Shown: positions 21,470 through 31,222 of the stretch, in pieces | How the letters are laid out: each line of letters begins with the position of its first letter | How positions within the stretch are numbered: the stretch's first letter is position 1 | Source of the DNA: Orbaceae bacterium ESL0721 | GTDB taxonomy: Bacteria > Pseudomonadota > Gammaproteobacteria > Enterobacterales > Orbaceae | Reading direction: 5' to 3' | Length of the DNA: 64,000 nt | NCBI GenBank assembly: GCA_029433365.1 | Contig: JAQTHZ010000001.1 | Span: 248,001-312,000, forward strand | Made by a program: the position numbers and the translations under genes | Notes under the pieces: model-generated | Databases searched by the model: none | What the model was told of the DNA's origin: nothing | What the model saw: only the letters and a program-made list of their open reading frames with translations

Positions 21470-24433
21470 TTACTCATTTTTCAATAACTCCTGCTGTAAT
21501 ACTGATGCATCAGGGTAATCTGTGAATTCAGATATCTCTTTAGGTGCTTTCACAGAATCTACAACTTTACCCAATACTTGAGATACTAAGATTAGACCTC
21601 TATTTTCGATAACTGCTTTCTGATAAAATTTCACTAAATCCTGTTTAGTTATCTCTTTAGTTTGTTGAATTTTTTTATCACGCGAATCAAAACTAAATCG
21701 TGATAGACGATAATCGTTCATATAACGCGCAAACTCCTCATCTAATGTCTGCGGTGGCATTGTTAACTCTTCAACAACCCCTTTTTTATACTGTTCAATA
21801 TCATCCTCAGTTAATTTAGCTAATTTTTCTAACATTGTTGGATAAAAATGCTGATAGCGTTGCTGTAAATAGTATGGATCATATTGATTACTCTGAATTA
21901 AAAAACCGATCCCTGATGATTCGCCCACATTTATCGGTAGTGCAAAAACAGCATACCCTAGCTGTTCATTACTTCTTAACTGATCATAAAACCATGAGGA
22001 GACTATCTTATAGAGTGTATAACTATATACTGAACTAGTTATCTCATCATAATTTTCAGGAATATAGCTCATCAATAACGCATTATCGGTACTCGCAGCA
22101 TGTTGGGTAAATTTAGCATTCATACTCCTATCTATTTTAATCATAGGGTTAGGGGTGAATTCTTGCTGATTATCACTTTTGATAAAGTTATTTTTAACAG
22201 ATTGATACATAGCAAGTGACGCTTGTTCTGAAATATTACCTAGACTTAACATATAAGGAACACTATCAGCGATAAGATTATGTTGATACCTTTTAATATC
22301 TTCAACAGTAATTGAAGCTACAACTTCCCGCTTTTGTTGACGAGAAAAATAGGGAAAAGATGACAAAGCATTTACCGGTTGCATTGCTAATAGATAACTT
22401 TTTGCCTGTTCAGAAGCATCTAACTGTTGTAAGTACCAAGATTTTGCTAATGTTAAACTCTGTTCATCAATTACACTATTTTGATAACTTGTTAAAACAG
22501 CTAATACCATTTCAGTTAAATGTTGACTAAACCCTTTCGCAGTAATAAGAAGTCCATTATCACTAGTGGTAGCGAGTGAGATTCCAGCAACACTAGCTTG
22601 AAATTGCAATTGCGCCAAATTTCGGCTAACGATATAGTCAAGTAAATTAAAGGCCACTTGTGATTTAGCATCATCTAAAGCTTGATTACTACGCAAAGAT
22701 AACGCAATAGCTGCTTTAGGTTGATTAGCAAAATAGTGGCTAGCAAAATGGATATGATTACCCTTAGGGTTAAAAATTGTATCTGATTTAGATTCAATAT
22801 TTTGCGGAACAATAAAAAAATCATCAGCAATATAAGGATTAAGTTCAGGTAAACTGAATTTAAACGATCTTCCCAAATTTAACCAATTAGCCTTCTGTTC
22901 TGAAGTTATATCACTAATTTTATATGGTGCATCAACAAAATAGGCAGTTTTATTCACCTCTAGTTCAGGCGCTATAGTCCAAATTCGAACATTATCTATT
23001 GTTAACTCTTTAAGGCGATTCATAATTGCTGTTTTATTAAAATTATCAGCGACATAATCAGCATCTAAAATATTTTGAATTGGGTAGAGTAACATCTGAT
23101 CAGATAGCCACTCAACATAAGACATATCACGTACAATATTTTGATATTTAAAATCTAAAGTTAGAACCTTTTTGATCTCCTGATAATAGTCATTAGAGAT
23201 CCCCTCTTTTTGAATTAGTTTTAAATAGTCAAATATTGCAGCAATAACCGTATCTTTCTGTGCAAGACCTGCATCAGTTAAGGTAGCTGTTATTGAAAAA
23301 GTACCACTATTACCATAACGAATTGGATCATTATCAGCATGAAGAGATTCAATTAATCCTCTTTTCTGTAATTGATCAAATAAGGTATTATGACTACGAT
23401 TACTTAACATATAAGCGATATATTCATCACTCTTATCTGCAAATTTTGCTAAGTTATTTTCAATTGGAAATTGCAAATAGAGCACTTTTTTGGGCTGTGC
23501 AGGAATCATATTGATCTGTTTTGCAACCGTATTTACTGGCAATGCATTACCACTTATAGGTGACAACGTCACATTTTTATTGGCAATATAGCCAAAACTT
23601 TTTTCAGCTAAGTTATTAAGCGCTTTTATTGATTGATTACTATAAAGGACACCAACCATTAAATTAGCTGAATAGTAGTGTTGGTAAAAATTAACTAAGG
23701 CAGCATGTAATTTATCATCTGTTGAATGCCCATCACCCGTTTTATCGCTTAATGTCTCTAAATTCCCGCCAGAAAATTGGGCAGCAGGGTGGGATTGATT
23801 AATAGTTTCAGCATCGACTTGTTTAATTCTAAAACCATCATTAGAGCGTGCCATTGTCATTTCGGCATTTACCGCGTTGCGCTCTTTATCTGCAAATTTT
23901 GGATCTAAAAGCGGATTAGCAATTGCATCTGCAAGACGATCCAATGCAGCTTTAAAGGCACTATTTTCAACTTCAAAATAGAATGCGGTTCGATTCGCAG
24001 AAGTACTTGCATTATAACTTCCCGCATGTCTACTTAAAAATTGAGAAAAATTAGATGGTTCAGGGTATTTTTTTGAGCCCATTAAAACCATATGCTCAGT
24101 ATAGTGAGCTAGTCCTTGTTGATTAATGGGATCATATAATGATCCCACAGGAACAGCTAAAGATGCTAATGATTTGACTGCGTTTGGATCAGAAACTAGC
24201 AATACACGCATTTTATTATTTAGTTCAATAACCTCATATTGACGATTATCCTGACTACTTTGGTCTATTTTTTCTAATAAAACTGGATGCATAAGTTTAT
24301 TCCCAATTGCAGATGCCGATTTAATGGAAAAAAAACAGAGAAGCGTCAAAAGAGGAATAAAAATTACCGATAGCCTAAAAATAGTTGTTAACATTCTATT
24401 TTTATTATTTAAGCTAATACTATCTCTTTTCAC
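21470..24433 (-). CDS. ptrA: Protease III (pitrilysin)
   Basis: A periplasmic M16 zinc metalloprotease that degrades small peptides such as insulin-sized substrates. The 987-residue product has an N-terminal signal-like hydrophobic segment (residues 16 to 41, ending SASA). The inverted zinc motif HYTEH is in GLAHYTEHMVLMGSKKYP, and the third ligand Glu is in the ERNAVNAEMTMAR region, as in E. coli PtrA (962). Four M16 repeats align through to PQTLDEEF near the C-terminus. recB and recD, its enteric neighbours, are not next to it here. Confidence 0.94.
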   Translation of the reverse strand: MKRDSISLNNKNRMLTTIFRLSVIFIPLLTLLCFFSIKSASAIGNKLMHPVLLEKIDQSSQDNRQYEVIELNNKMRVLLVSDPNAVKSLASLAVPVGSLYDPINQQGLAHYTEHMVLMGSKKYPEPSNFSQFLSRHAGSYNASTSANRTAFYFEVENSAFKAALDRLADAIANPLLDPKFADKERNAVNAEMTMARSNDGFRIKQVDAETINQSHPAAQFSGGNLETLSDKTGDGHSTDDKLHAALVNFYQHYYSANLMVGVLYSNQSIKALNNLAEKSFGYIANKNVTLSPISGNALPVNTVAKQINMIPAQPKKVLYLQFPIENNLAKFADKSDEYIAYMLSNRSHNTLFDQLQKRGLIESLHADNDPIRYGNSGTFSITATLTDAGLAQKDTVIAAIFDYLKLIQKEGISNDYYQEIKKVLTLDFKYQNIVRDMSYVEWLSDQMLLYPIQNILDADYVADNFNKTAIMNRLKELTIDNVRIWTIAPELEVNKTAYFVDAPYKISDITSEQKANWLNLGRSFKFSLPELNPYIADDFFIVPQNIESKSDTIFNPKGNHIHFASHYFANQPKAAIALSLRSNQALDDAKSQVAFNLLDYIVSRNLAQLQFQASVAGISLATTSDNGLLITAKGFSQHLTEMVLAVLTSYQNSVIDEQSLTLAKSWYLQQLDASEQAKSYLLAMQPVNALSSFPYFSRQQKREVVASITVEDIKRYQHNLIADSVPYMLSLGNISEQASLAMYQSVKNNFIKSDNQQEFTPNPMIKIDRSMNAKFTQHAASTDNALLMSYIPENYDEITSSVYSYTLYKIVSSWFYDQLRSNEQLGYAVFALPINVGESSGIGFLIQSNQYDPYYLQQRYQHFYPTMLEKLAKLTEDDIEQYKKGVVEELTMPPQTLDEEFARYMNDYRLSRFSFDSRDKKIQQTKEITKQDLVKFYQKAVIENRGLILVSQVLGKVVDSVKAPKEISEFTDYPDASVLQQELLKNE

Positions 24434-24471
24434 TAATAACTCCTCAATCTACTTCATTGTATCTTCAACGA

Positions 24472-26064
24472 TTAATGTTCACGTGTCTCTCTAAATTCAA
24501 TATCTGGATAACGCTCTTTTGACAAATTCAGATTTACCATACTTGGCGCAATATAGGTAAGATTATCACCACCATCTAATGCAAGATTCTGTTCACATTT
24601 ACGTTTAAACTCTTCTAATTTTTTTGCATCTTGGCACTCAATCCAACGTGCTGTAGAAACATTAATTGGTTCATAAATTGCTTCAACGTTATATTCAGAT
24701 TTCAAGCGAGCAACAACGACATCAAACTGTAAAACCCCAACAGCGCCAACAATTAAATCATTATTAATTAATGGACGAAAAACCTGAACTGCGCCCTCTT
24801 CTGATAATTGTACGAGACCTTTTAATAACTGTTTCTGCTTTAATGGATCTTTTAAACGGATACGGCGAAAGAGTTCTGGCGCAAAATTGGGTATACCACT
24901 AAATTTTAGCTCTTCACCTTGGGTAAATGTGTCACCAATCTGAATAGTACCATGGTTATGTAGACCAATAATATCACCTGCATATGCCTCTTCTACATGT
25001 TCACGATCTCCAGCCATAAAAGTCAATGCATCAGAGATGACAACATCTTTCCCTAGTCGCACATGCCGCAATTTCATCCCTTTACTATATTTACCTGAAA
25101 CAATACGCAAAAATGCCACACGATCACGATGTTTTGGATCCATATTTGCTTGAATCTTAAAAACGAAACCTGAACATTTATCTTCTTCAGCTGTTACTTT
25201 ACGTTTATCAGTTTGTCGCGCTTGTGGTGGTGGTGCCCATTCAGTTAAGCCATCAAGCATATGATCCACACCAAAATTACCTAATGCGGTACCAAAAAAT
25301 ACCGGAGTAAGATCACCTGATAAAAAGGCGTCTAGATCAAATTGATTTGAAGCACCATTCACTAACTCTAACTCACTACGAAGTTGTGCTGCTAAATCAT
25401 CCCCTACTGCTGCATCTAGATCAGCGTTATTTAACCCTTTTATCACTCTTAAATCTTGAATTGTATGCCCTTTACCACTTTGGTAAAGATAGGTCTCATC
25501 TTTTGCTATATGATAGATACCTTTAAATAGCTTGCCGCATCCAATTGGCCATGTTATCGGCGCACACATGATGTTAAGCTCATTTTCAACTTCATCTAGG
25601 AGCTCCATCGGGTCGCGAATATCACGGTCAAGTTTATTCATAAAAGTTAAAATTGGGGTATTGCGCAGGCGGGTCACTTCCATCAACTTACGGGTACGAT
25701 CTTCGACCCCTTTAGCTGCGTCAATAACCATTAAACAGCTATCTACAGCAGTTAAAGTCCGATAGGTATCTTCAGAAAAATCTTCATGTCCTGGTGTATC
25801 TAGTAAATTGACAAGACAATTGTTATAAGGAAACTGCATAACAGATGTTGTGATTGAGATTCCACGCTGTTTTTCCATCTCCATCCAGTCTGATTTTGCA
25901 TGTAATGAGTTAGCACCACGCCCTTTAACCGTTCCAGCAGTTTGAATTGCGTGACCAAATAGGAGAACCTTTTCTGTAATTGTTGTTTTACCAGCATCGG
26001 GATGAGAAATTATTGCAAAAGTGCGACGTGCATTCACTTCATCTAAATAAGCTTGTTCTGTCAT
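24472..26064 (-). CDS. prfC: Peptide chain release factor 3
   Basis: RF3 is the GTPase that removes RF1 or RF2 from the ribosome after termination. G-domain motifs are [19 protein letters not shown] (G1) at residue 18, [13 protein letters not shown] (G2), [18 protein letters not shown] (G3) and FMNKLDRD (G4). The 530-residue length equals the family norm. It ends 38 bases before ptrA on the same strand, and the 270 AT-rich bases on its other side are shared with the divergent ilvY. Confidence 0.96.
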   Translation of the reverse strand: MTEQAYLDEVNARRTFAIISHPDAGKTTITEKVLLFGHAIQTAGTVKGRGANSLHAKSDWMEMEKQRGISITTSVMQFPYNNCLVNLLDTPGHEDFSEDTYRTLTAVDSCLMVIDAAKGVEDRTRKLMEVTRLRNTPILTFMNKLDRDIRDPMELLDEVENELNIMCAPITWPIGCGKLFKGIYHIAKDETYLYQSGKGHTIQDLRVIKGLNNADLDAAVGDDLAAQLRSELELVNGASNQFDLDAFLSGDLTPVFFGTALGNFGVDHMLDGLTEWAPPPQARQTDKRKVTAEEDKCSGFVFKIQANMDPKHRDRVAFLRIVSGKYSKGMKLRHVRLGKDVVISDALTFMAGDREHVEEAYAGDIIGLHNHGTIQIGDTFTQGEELKFSGIPNFAPELFRRIRLKDPLKQKQLLKGLVQLSEEGAVQVFRPLINNDLIVGAVGVLQFDVVVARLKSEYNVEAIYEPINVSTARWIECQDAKKLEEFKRKCEQNLALDGGDNLTYIAPSMVNLNLSKERYPDIEFRETREH

Positions 26065-26335
26065 AAAAGTATATTTTACCTGAACTATTAAGAGATTAAC
26101 GGCGTTACATAAATAACTAACCCATTGTTAATTAATAACTATTTTTAAAGTTTATTAATTAACTTATGTAATCGAAAATAATTGGCAATTCTAACAGATA
26201 TTGCTTAATATTTCCATGGTGGCAACTTTTATCATACCTATCTTATCAACACATATTAGATAATTTATGAAAAATCAAAATAAGATAAGATTTAAAAGAG
26301 TTTTAACTTAAAGTACTTATATTTAGTAATAGGGA

Positions 26336-27232
26336 ATGCGAGTGAATATTCGTGATTTACAACTATATTTACATCTTTGTGAAACTTGTCATTTTAGTAT
26401 GACAGCGAATGCAATGCATGTAAGCCCATCAACGCTCTCTAGGCAGATACAGCGACTCGAAGAACATTTTGGTTTACCACTTTTTTTACGTGATAATCGT
26501 CAAGTTCAACTGACCGAAGCAGGTGAAAAAGTACGTCGATTTGCTCAACAGATGATCAATTTACATCAACAATTGAAACATGATATTGAACAACGTGATC
26601 AACAGTTAATTGGTGAATTAACCCTTTTCTGTTCTGTAACAGCTGCTTATAGCCATCTTCCTGAAGTTTTAGATCGATTTAGACTTAATCACCCTTTTGT
26701 TGAAATCAAACTATCAACAGGTGATGCAGCTGATGCAGTTGCTAAAATTCAATCAAATAGTGCCGATCTTGCCATTGCTGGTAGACCCAAACAGCTGCCT
26801 GCGGGTATTGAGTTTTTCAAACTTGGGCAGATTGAGATGGTGCTGTTTATTCCTAAAATTAAGAGCTCTTTTAGTGATGTTTTGCATCAAAAAAAGCCTG
26901 ATTGGCATAAGATCCCTTTTATTCTTCCTGAGCATGGTCCTAGCCGTCAGAAAATCGAGCTCTGGTTTAAGCAACAAAAAATTGTAACACCCAAGATTTA
27001 TGCGACCGTCTCAGGACATGAAGCTATTGTATCGATGGTTGCACTTGGTTGTGGCGTTGCGCTTTTGCCTAAAGTTGTTGTTGATAATAGTCCAGAACGT
27101 TACCGAGAACGCATTATTGAGTGGTCATCTGATTTAATGGCACCTTTTGATATCGGTATCTGCGTCCAAAAAAGACGGCTATCTGAAAAAATAGTTGCCG
27201 CTTTTTGGCATCTCTGTGTGAATAAAGTATAA
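26336..27232 (+). CDS. ilvY: LysR-type regulator IlvY
   Basis: IlvY in E. coli activates the divergent ilvC (ketol-acid reductoisomerase) in response to acetohydroxy acids. This 298-residue protein aligns from end to end: HTH with FSMTANAMHVSPSTLSRQIQRLEEHFG, then the effector domain with CSVTAAYSHLPEVLDRF, KLSTGDAADAV and GHEAIVSMVALGCGVALLPKVV. The divergent gene here is prfC, not ilvC, so its target is elsewhere or has changed. The ORF starts MRVNIRDLQ; an in-frame ATG two or so codons inside is not present, so this start is kept. Confidence 0.9.
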   Translation: MRVNIRDLQLYLHLCETCHFSMTANAMHVSPSTLSRQIQRLEEHFGLPLFLRDNRQVQLTEAGEKVRRFAQQMINLHQQLKHDIEQRDQQLIGELTLFCSVTAAYSHLPEVLDRFRLNHPFVEIKLSTGDAADAVAKIQSNSADLAIAGRPKQLPAGIEFFKLGQIEMVLFIPKIKSSFSDVLHQKKPDWHKIPFILPEHGPSRQKIELWFKQQKIVTPKIYATVSGHEAIVSMVALGCGVALLPKVVVDNSPERYRERIIEWSSDLMAPFDIGICVQKRRLSEKIVAAFWHLCVNKV

Positions 27233-27283
27233 TCATCCGTTAAAAATAACATTATTAAATTTTATTATTTAGAAGATGCAGGA

Positions 27284-29395
27284 ATGAATACGAAAAAATT
27301 AACTTCTCTCCTTCTGTTAGGAATTTTTGCTACACCTTTATATGCAGCAACAAAAGTAAAAAATAATCAAAACACTTTACAACAGCCTAGTAGACAGTCA
27401 ACGATTCCAGATGAAGATTCAAAATTTATTCAAGAACCGGAATGGTTATCTATTGATGGCGCTTTTTTTTATGATGGAGATCATGATGATCTTGTTACAG
27501 CAGGTGTAGGTTTTACCCGATTATCAATGCAAGCCATAAATACCTCTTTTGTTAACCCTAAAGCACCCACACCGCAAGAACTACGTAAAGCGAAATTAGC
27601 TAGGTATATCGATATACAAACTGGTGAAGGATTATTTTATGGTTTTAGGCAAAAAGAGTTAACGCCACTATTTGATGGGAAAATAGCCGGTACTGAAATT
27701 CAGGCTTATGATTATAGTGATGATGTCGGTATGGTTTTGCAGATCCCATTAGATTTCAATAAAGAGAGACCTTGTATTGTAGCAATTCCAACCATTGACT
27801 CTGACGGGATTTATAACTCCAAAGATATGCAAATTCGTGGACTTTGGGGTTTACGCCATAACTGTGCTGTCGTCTATAATGATAAAGGTTTAGGTAATGG
27901 TATTTACGATATTACAACTGGACTTGGTTTTGCACTCAATGGTGAAGTTGCCAAGGATAATCTGCCATTCTCCCCTTTAATGAGTAATCGTTCAGTATAT
28001 AGCAGTAAATATCCGCATCGTTATGCAATTAAACAACTGCATTCTAAATTAAACCCAGAAGCCAATTGGGGTGAGTATGTTATAAAATCGATTGAATTTG
28101 CTTTCTATGCATTAAATATACAATTTAGTTCTAATTATGAAGTCAAATTTAATAAAAAAAATACGATTGTATTAGTATACGGTGCAACTGATGGTGGTGG
28201 TGCTGCATTGAAAGCAGGTGAACTAGATACATCAGGCATTATTGATGGTATTGTTGCTGTTAATCCACAAATTCAGCCTGCGCTACCAAAACAGAGTAAT
28301 TCACTTAATATTCAATATGGCAGTAAATCTAAAAGTAAATTAGAACCTAAATCGATAGCTGATTATAGTTCATATGCAGCACTCTATATCCCTTGTGCTA
28401 TTCCCGCTATTATTAGTGCTCATCCTAATATATTTATTCCTTATGCCGATCACTATATATTTTCACAAAATCGTTGTAATGCTTTAAAAAGTGAGAATTT
28501 ATTAGCGACAAACAGACCTGAAGAGGCGTTAAAAAAATTGCATGATTATGGTTGGACTACTGATATGGATGTTCAACTACCCTATTTTTATTATCACACC
28601 TCAATTGCACTTCCTTATCAATATATAAGTGAATATGGGCGTTATGATGTGACAGAAAATATGTGTAACTACTCTGTAGCTTCTGTTCATCAAAGTCGAC
28701 TATTTAATCAAGGTGACGTTGAACCTCTTCAACAGATCACATTTGAACAGTTGTGGCAAAAAAGCAACGGTAGTTTACCAATATGGATAGGTAACGATGC
28801 AGCAGCATTGGATTTAGTTAATACCCAAGATGCCAAAGCACATCGTCGTGAATTTTTCTCCATCTCAAAAAACGGTAAATTAATTGACTATAATACAGAA
28901 GGTGCCATCTGTGTACGTAATAGTTTAAAAGAGCCACGGTTAAAAAAAGGGTTAAATGAAGTTGCTGCAACAGGTAACTTAAATGGCATTAAAACTTTTA
29001 TTATCCATGGCAAAAATAATGTTAAACAGTTACCTATTTATACATCTCGACCTTATGTAGCATTAAATAGTCTAATTGAAGGCAAAAAATCCCAATTACG
29101 CTATATTGAAGTTGATAATAGTAGCTATCTTGATAGCCGAATACCATTTGATAATCAACTAATACCAATTGAATATTATGGTGAAAGTGCCATGGATTGG
29201 TTATGGAGCCACTTAACTAAACAAACCACCCTACCGGAAAGCCAAGTAGTACGCACAAAACCAAGAGGCGGTAAAGGTGGTGCAGCACCAATGGTGACGA
29301 CCAAAGAAAATCTATTACCTATTATGCAATCACCTGATCGTAATAACCTTATCAAAAAAGATAATGGAACGCTTTTTATGCCTACCAAGTGGTAA
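27284..29395 (+). CDS. Secreted 3-hydroxybutyrate-oligomer-hydrolase-like protein
   Basis: A 703-residue protein with a signal peptide ending LYAA near residue 22. The body resembles the D-(-)-3-hydroxybutyrate oligomer hydrolase family (3HBOH): PTPQELRKAKLARYID, GKIAGTEIQAYDY, GLWGLRHNCAVVYNDKGLG, EFAFYALN, and TDGGGAALKAGELDTSGIIDGIVA. As I recall the family, the catalytic serine sits in an S-V-S-N-G-G motif; here the matching stretch is A-T-D-G-G with Thr302, so the enzyme may be inactive or altered. It lies 51 bases after ilvY with its own ribosome-binding site (GATGCAGGA) and ends in a terminator. Substrate in this organism is unknown. Confidence 0.7.
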   Translation: MNTKKLTSLLLLGIFATPLYAATKVKNNQNTLQQPSRQSTIPDEDSKFIQEPEWLSIDGAFFYDGDHDDLVTAGVGFTRLSMQAINTSFVNPKAPTPQELRKAKLARYIDIQTGEGLFYGFRQKELTPLFDGKIAGTEIQAYDYSDDVGMVLQIPLDFNKERPCIVAIPTIDSDGIYNSKDMQIRGLWGLRHNCAVVYNDKGLGNGIYDITTGLGFALNGEVAKDNLPFSPLMSNRSVYSSKYPHRYAIKQLHSKLNPEANWGEYVIKSIEFAFYALNIQFSSNYEVKFNKKNTIVLVYGATDGGGAALKAGELDTSGIIDGIVAVNPQIQPALPKQSNSLNIQYGSKSKSKLEPKSIADYSSYAALYIPCAIPAIISAHPNIFIPYADHYIFSQNRCNALKSENLLATNRPEEALKKLHDYGWTTDMDVQLPYFYYHTSIALPYQYISEYGRYDVTENMCNYSVASVHQSRLFNQGDVEPLQQITFEQLWQKSNGSLPIWIGNDAAALDLVNTQDAKAHRREFFSISKNGKLIDYNTEGAICVRNSLKEPRLKKGLNEVAATGNLNGIKTFIIHGKNNVKQLPIYTSRPYVALNSLIEGKKSQLRYIEVDNSSYLDSRIPFDNQLIPIEYYGESAMDWLWSHLTKQTTLPESQVVRTKPRGGKGGAAPMVTTKENLLPIMQSPDRNNLIKKDNGTLFMPTKW

Positions 29396-29402
29396 ATAAA
29401 AA

Positions 29403-29443
29403 AGCATCAATAATGTAAATTACATTGTATGGTGCTCGTTTTT
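29403..29443 (+). terminator. Probable terminator after the 3HBOH-like gene
   Basis: An imperfect hairpin with outer arms AGCA/TGCT and inner arms ATGTAA/TTACAT begins 8 bases after the stop codon and is followed by a CGTTTTT run. Confidence 0.65.
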
Positions 29444-29519
29444 CCAAGCATAAATATAGTTAATTAAAATTGAATAATAACATAAGTGACGATAGAGAAT
29501 TAATTATAATCTATTTATA

Positions 29520-29682
29520 TAGTTAGGTAGTTAGGTAGTTAGGTAGTTAGGTAGTTAGGTAGTTAGGTAGTTAGGTAGTTAGGTAGTTAGGTAGTTAGGT
29601 AGTTAGGTAGTTAGGTAGTTAGGTAGTTAGGTAGTTAGGTAGTTAGGTAGTTAGGTAGTTAGGTAGTTAGGTAGTTAGGTAG
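29520..29682. repeat. About 20 exact copies of an 8-bp tandem repeat
   Basis: The unit TAGTTAGG repeats without a mismatch for 163 bases (about 20.4 copies). It sits between the convergent 3HBOH-like gene and the nlp-like gene, flanked by a hairpin on each side. Every frame of the repeat meets a stop on both strands within 24 bases, so it is not coding. Confidence 0.97.
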
Positions 29683-29688
29683 GCAATT

Positions 29689-29722
29689 GTAAAGGCTATT
29701 TCCAATATTGGATAGCCTTTAC
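29689..29722. terminator. Long hairpin between the 8-bp repeat and the nlp-like gene
   Basis: An 11-bp perfect outer stem (29689-29699 with 29712-29722, GTAAAGGCTAT) encloses a second palindrome CCAATATTGG. It is located just downstream of the minus-strand nlp-like gene and fits a transcription terminator or boundary element; the U run is weak. Confidence 0.6.
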
Positions 29723-29735
29723 ATCTTAAAAAATA

Positions 29736-29969
29736 TTAATAATATCTCTTATTAGCGTATCGTGTAGGCCAAATCACTTCTGGTTTAACCCCAATAGCCT
29801 CAGCAATAATTCTTTCACCTTTTGGCCATTTACGATCTAACGTATTTCTAAGTGTATTTTCAGATAATCCAGCTTCACGAGATAATTGGCGTAGACTCTT
29901 ACCTCTTTTCTCTAATTCAGCACGGATATCTGCTCTATGCCAATCTTTATTTGGATCGTTATCAATCAT
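29736..29969 (-). CDS. Ner/Nlp-family DNA-binding protein (SfsB-like)
   Basis: A 77-residue protein close to Mu Ner and to the bacterial Nlp/SfsB regulators: DWHRADIRAELEKRGKSLRQLSREAGLSENTLRN forms the helix-turn-helix, followed by WPKGERIIAEAIGVKPEVIWPTRY, which is almost the Ner signature. SD TAAGGAG lies just before the ATG. It is 8 kb from the prophage and has host genes on both sides, so it is most likely a chromosomal Nlp regulator (affecting sugar use in E. coli) or a remnant of an older Mu-like element. It is not part of the prophage here. Confidence 0.88.
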   Translation of the reverse strand: MIDNDPNKDWHRADIRAELEKRGKSLRQLSREAGLSENTLRNTLDRKWPKGERIIAEAIGVKPEVIWPTRYANKRYY

Positions 29970-30277
29970 TTACTTCTCCTTATCATAATATTTTATCATC
30001 TATAATATTATTTAAATGTATTTATTACACAGGTAATCTGTAGAAAATAGGTCATTAACTGAAAATATAATTTATTTAGATAAAACAATAGCAGAAATAA
30101 TACTTATTCGCTATTATTTTCCAAAAAAAAATTTAGAAAATATAAAAAAAAATTTTTATTCCATAATAAACGAGATAAATACTCTTTTTCTCGTGGTTAT
30201 TCCAACAAATTACAAATTTTAGTATTACACAAAAATTAAAAATAGATTGTATAAAGTTTACACCATCTAGCTAAATG
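29970..30277. other. 308-base AT-rich gap with one candidate hairpin
   Basis: No gene is visible. The only structure I see is an imperfect hairpin at 30165-30201 (AATAA.CGAGA pairing with TCTCG..TTATT). On the minus strand a long U tract follows about 20 bases later, so it may terminate the siderophore-interacting protein gene. The part nearest 29970 probably holds the nlp-like promoter. Confidence 0.4.
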
Positions 30278-31078
30278 TTATTCTCGATGAGGAAATTGAC
30301 CTTCTGCAAACCCTGCTCGCCAATAACTAATAATCTGTATTTTATCCAGTTCAGAATAGCGGTTTTTAAGATTATTTCTTAATAATTGTGCTAAAGATCC
30401 CTCCATACCACCCCAAAAAAATAATTTTTCACTATTTGGTAAAGTTGTCAGCTTCATCACTTTCTCTATTAACTGACTTAAATTGCCTGATTCGCGAATA
30501 GTCCAATCTATAGTTATCTGCTCCCTATTTGGAAAATCAATAACATTTTCTCTATTATTAACTTCAATAAAAGCAATGGCTTTAGTGCTTTTCGGAAGAT
30601 TTTCAAGCGTATAACAGATAGTTGGTAATGCTGAATCATCACCAATTAGAACTAAAGTTTGATCTTTAATATTAGCATCATTAAACTGACACTTTGCACC
30701 CATATTAACCAAACCAATCTGGTCACCAATTTTTGCTTGTTGCGCCCAAACTGTTGCAATACCAGATTGATGTATAATAAAATCAACAGTTAATTGATAA
30801 GTATCTGCATCATAGTTTCGAATACTATAGGTTCTGACTCTTTCTCGTAACCCATCTTTCCAATTAATTTTGTTATTTTCATCAAACTCAGGAAAAGTTA
30901 AGTTTTCTGTTTTTGGATCAGCAAAAAGCAATTTTAAGTGAGGACCAATCCATAATGGATTAACAGTTAATGGTTTATCGCAAGTAAAGCAGATACGGAT
31001 AAAATTAGGCGATATTTGCTTAACATCACTTACGGTTAAACGTGCATTAATTAACACCCTTTTTTTATGCTCTTTCAT
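30278..31078 (-). CDS. Siderophore-interacting FAD-binding reductase (ViuB/YqjH family)
   Basis: A 266-residue cytosolic flavoprotein of the SIP family, predicted to release iron from imported ferric siderophores using NAD(P)H. Visible family features are the FAD-binding RTYSIRNYD, VDFIIHQSGIATVWAQQAKIGDQIG, GDDSALPTICYTL, FFWGGMEG and the C-terminal YWRAGFAEGQ. No transporter or siderophore gene adjoins it. I see no convincing Fur box in the 144 bases upstream, though AT richness makes this hard to judge by eye. Confidence 0.88.
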   Translation of the reverse strand: MKEHKKRVLINARLTVSDVKQISPNFIRICFTCDKPLTVNPLWIGPHLKLLFADPKTENLTFPEFDENNKINWKDGLRERVRTYSIRNYDADTYQLTVDFIIHQSGIATVWAQQAKIGDQIGLVNMGAKCQFNDANIKDQTLVLIGDDSALPTICYTLENLPKSTKAIAFIEVNNRENVIDFPNREQITIDWTIRESGNLSQLIEKVMKLTTLPNSEKLFFWGGMEGSLAQLLRNNLKNRYSELDKIQIISYWRAGFAEGQFPHRE

Positions 31079-31222
31079 ACCAAACCTTGATAAGTAATAA
31101 ACATTACATTAAGTAGTTAAAATAATACGTCTAATATTATAGACGTATTATTATCTTTTATTGCTACTGTTTAAAATGAAAAAAATTTCATCTTTGAACA
31201 TTTTAGCATTTCATATTCTCTA

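Noticed and set aside
29520-29682. 8-bp repeat as CRISPR array or G-quadruplex
   Set aside because: There are no spacers between units, and runs of only two G with 6-base loops make a stable quadruplex unlikely.
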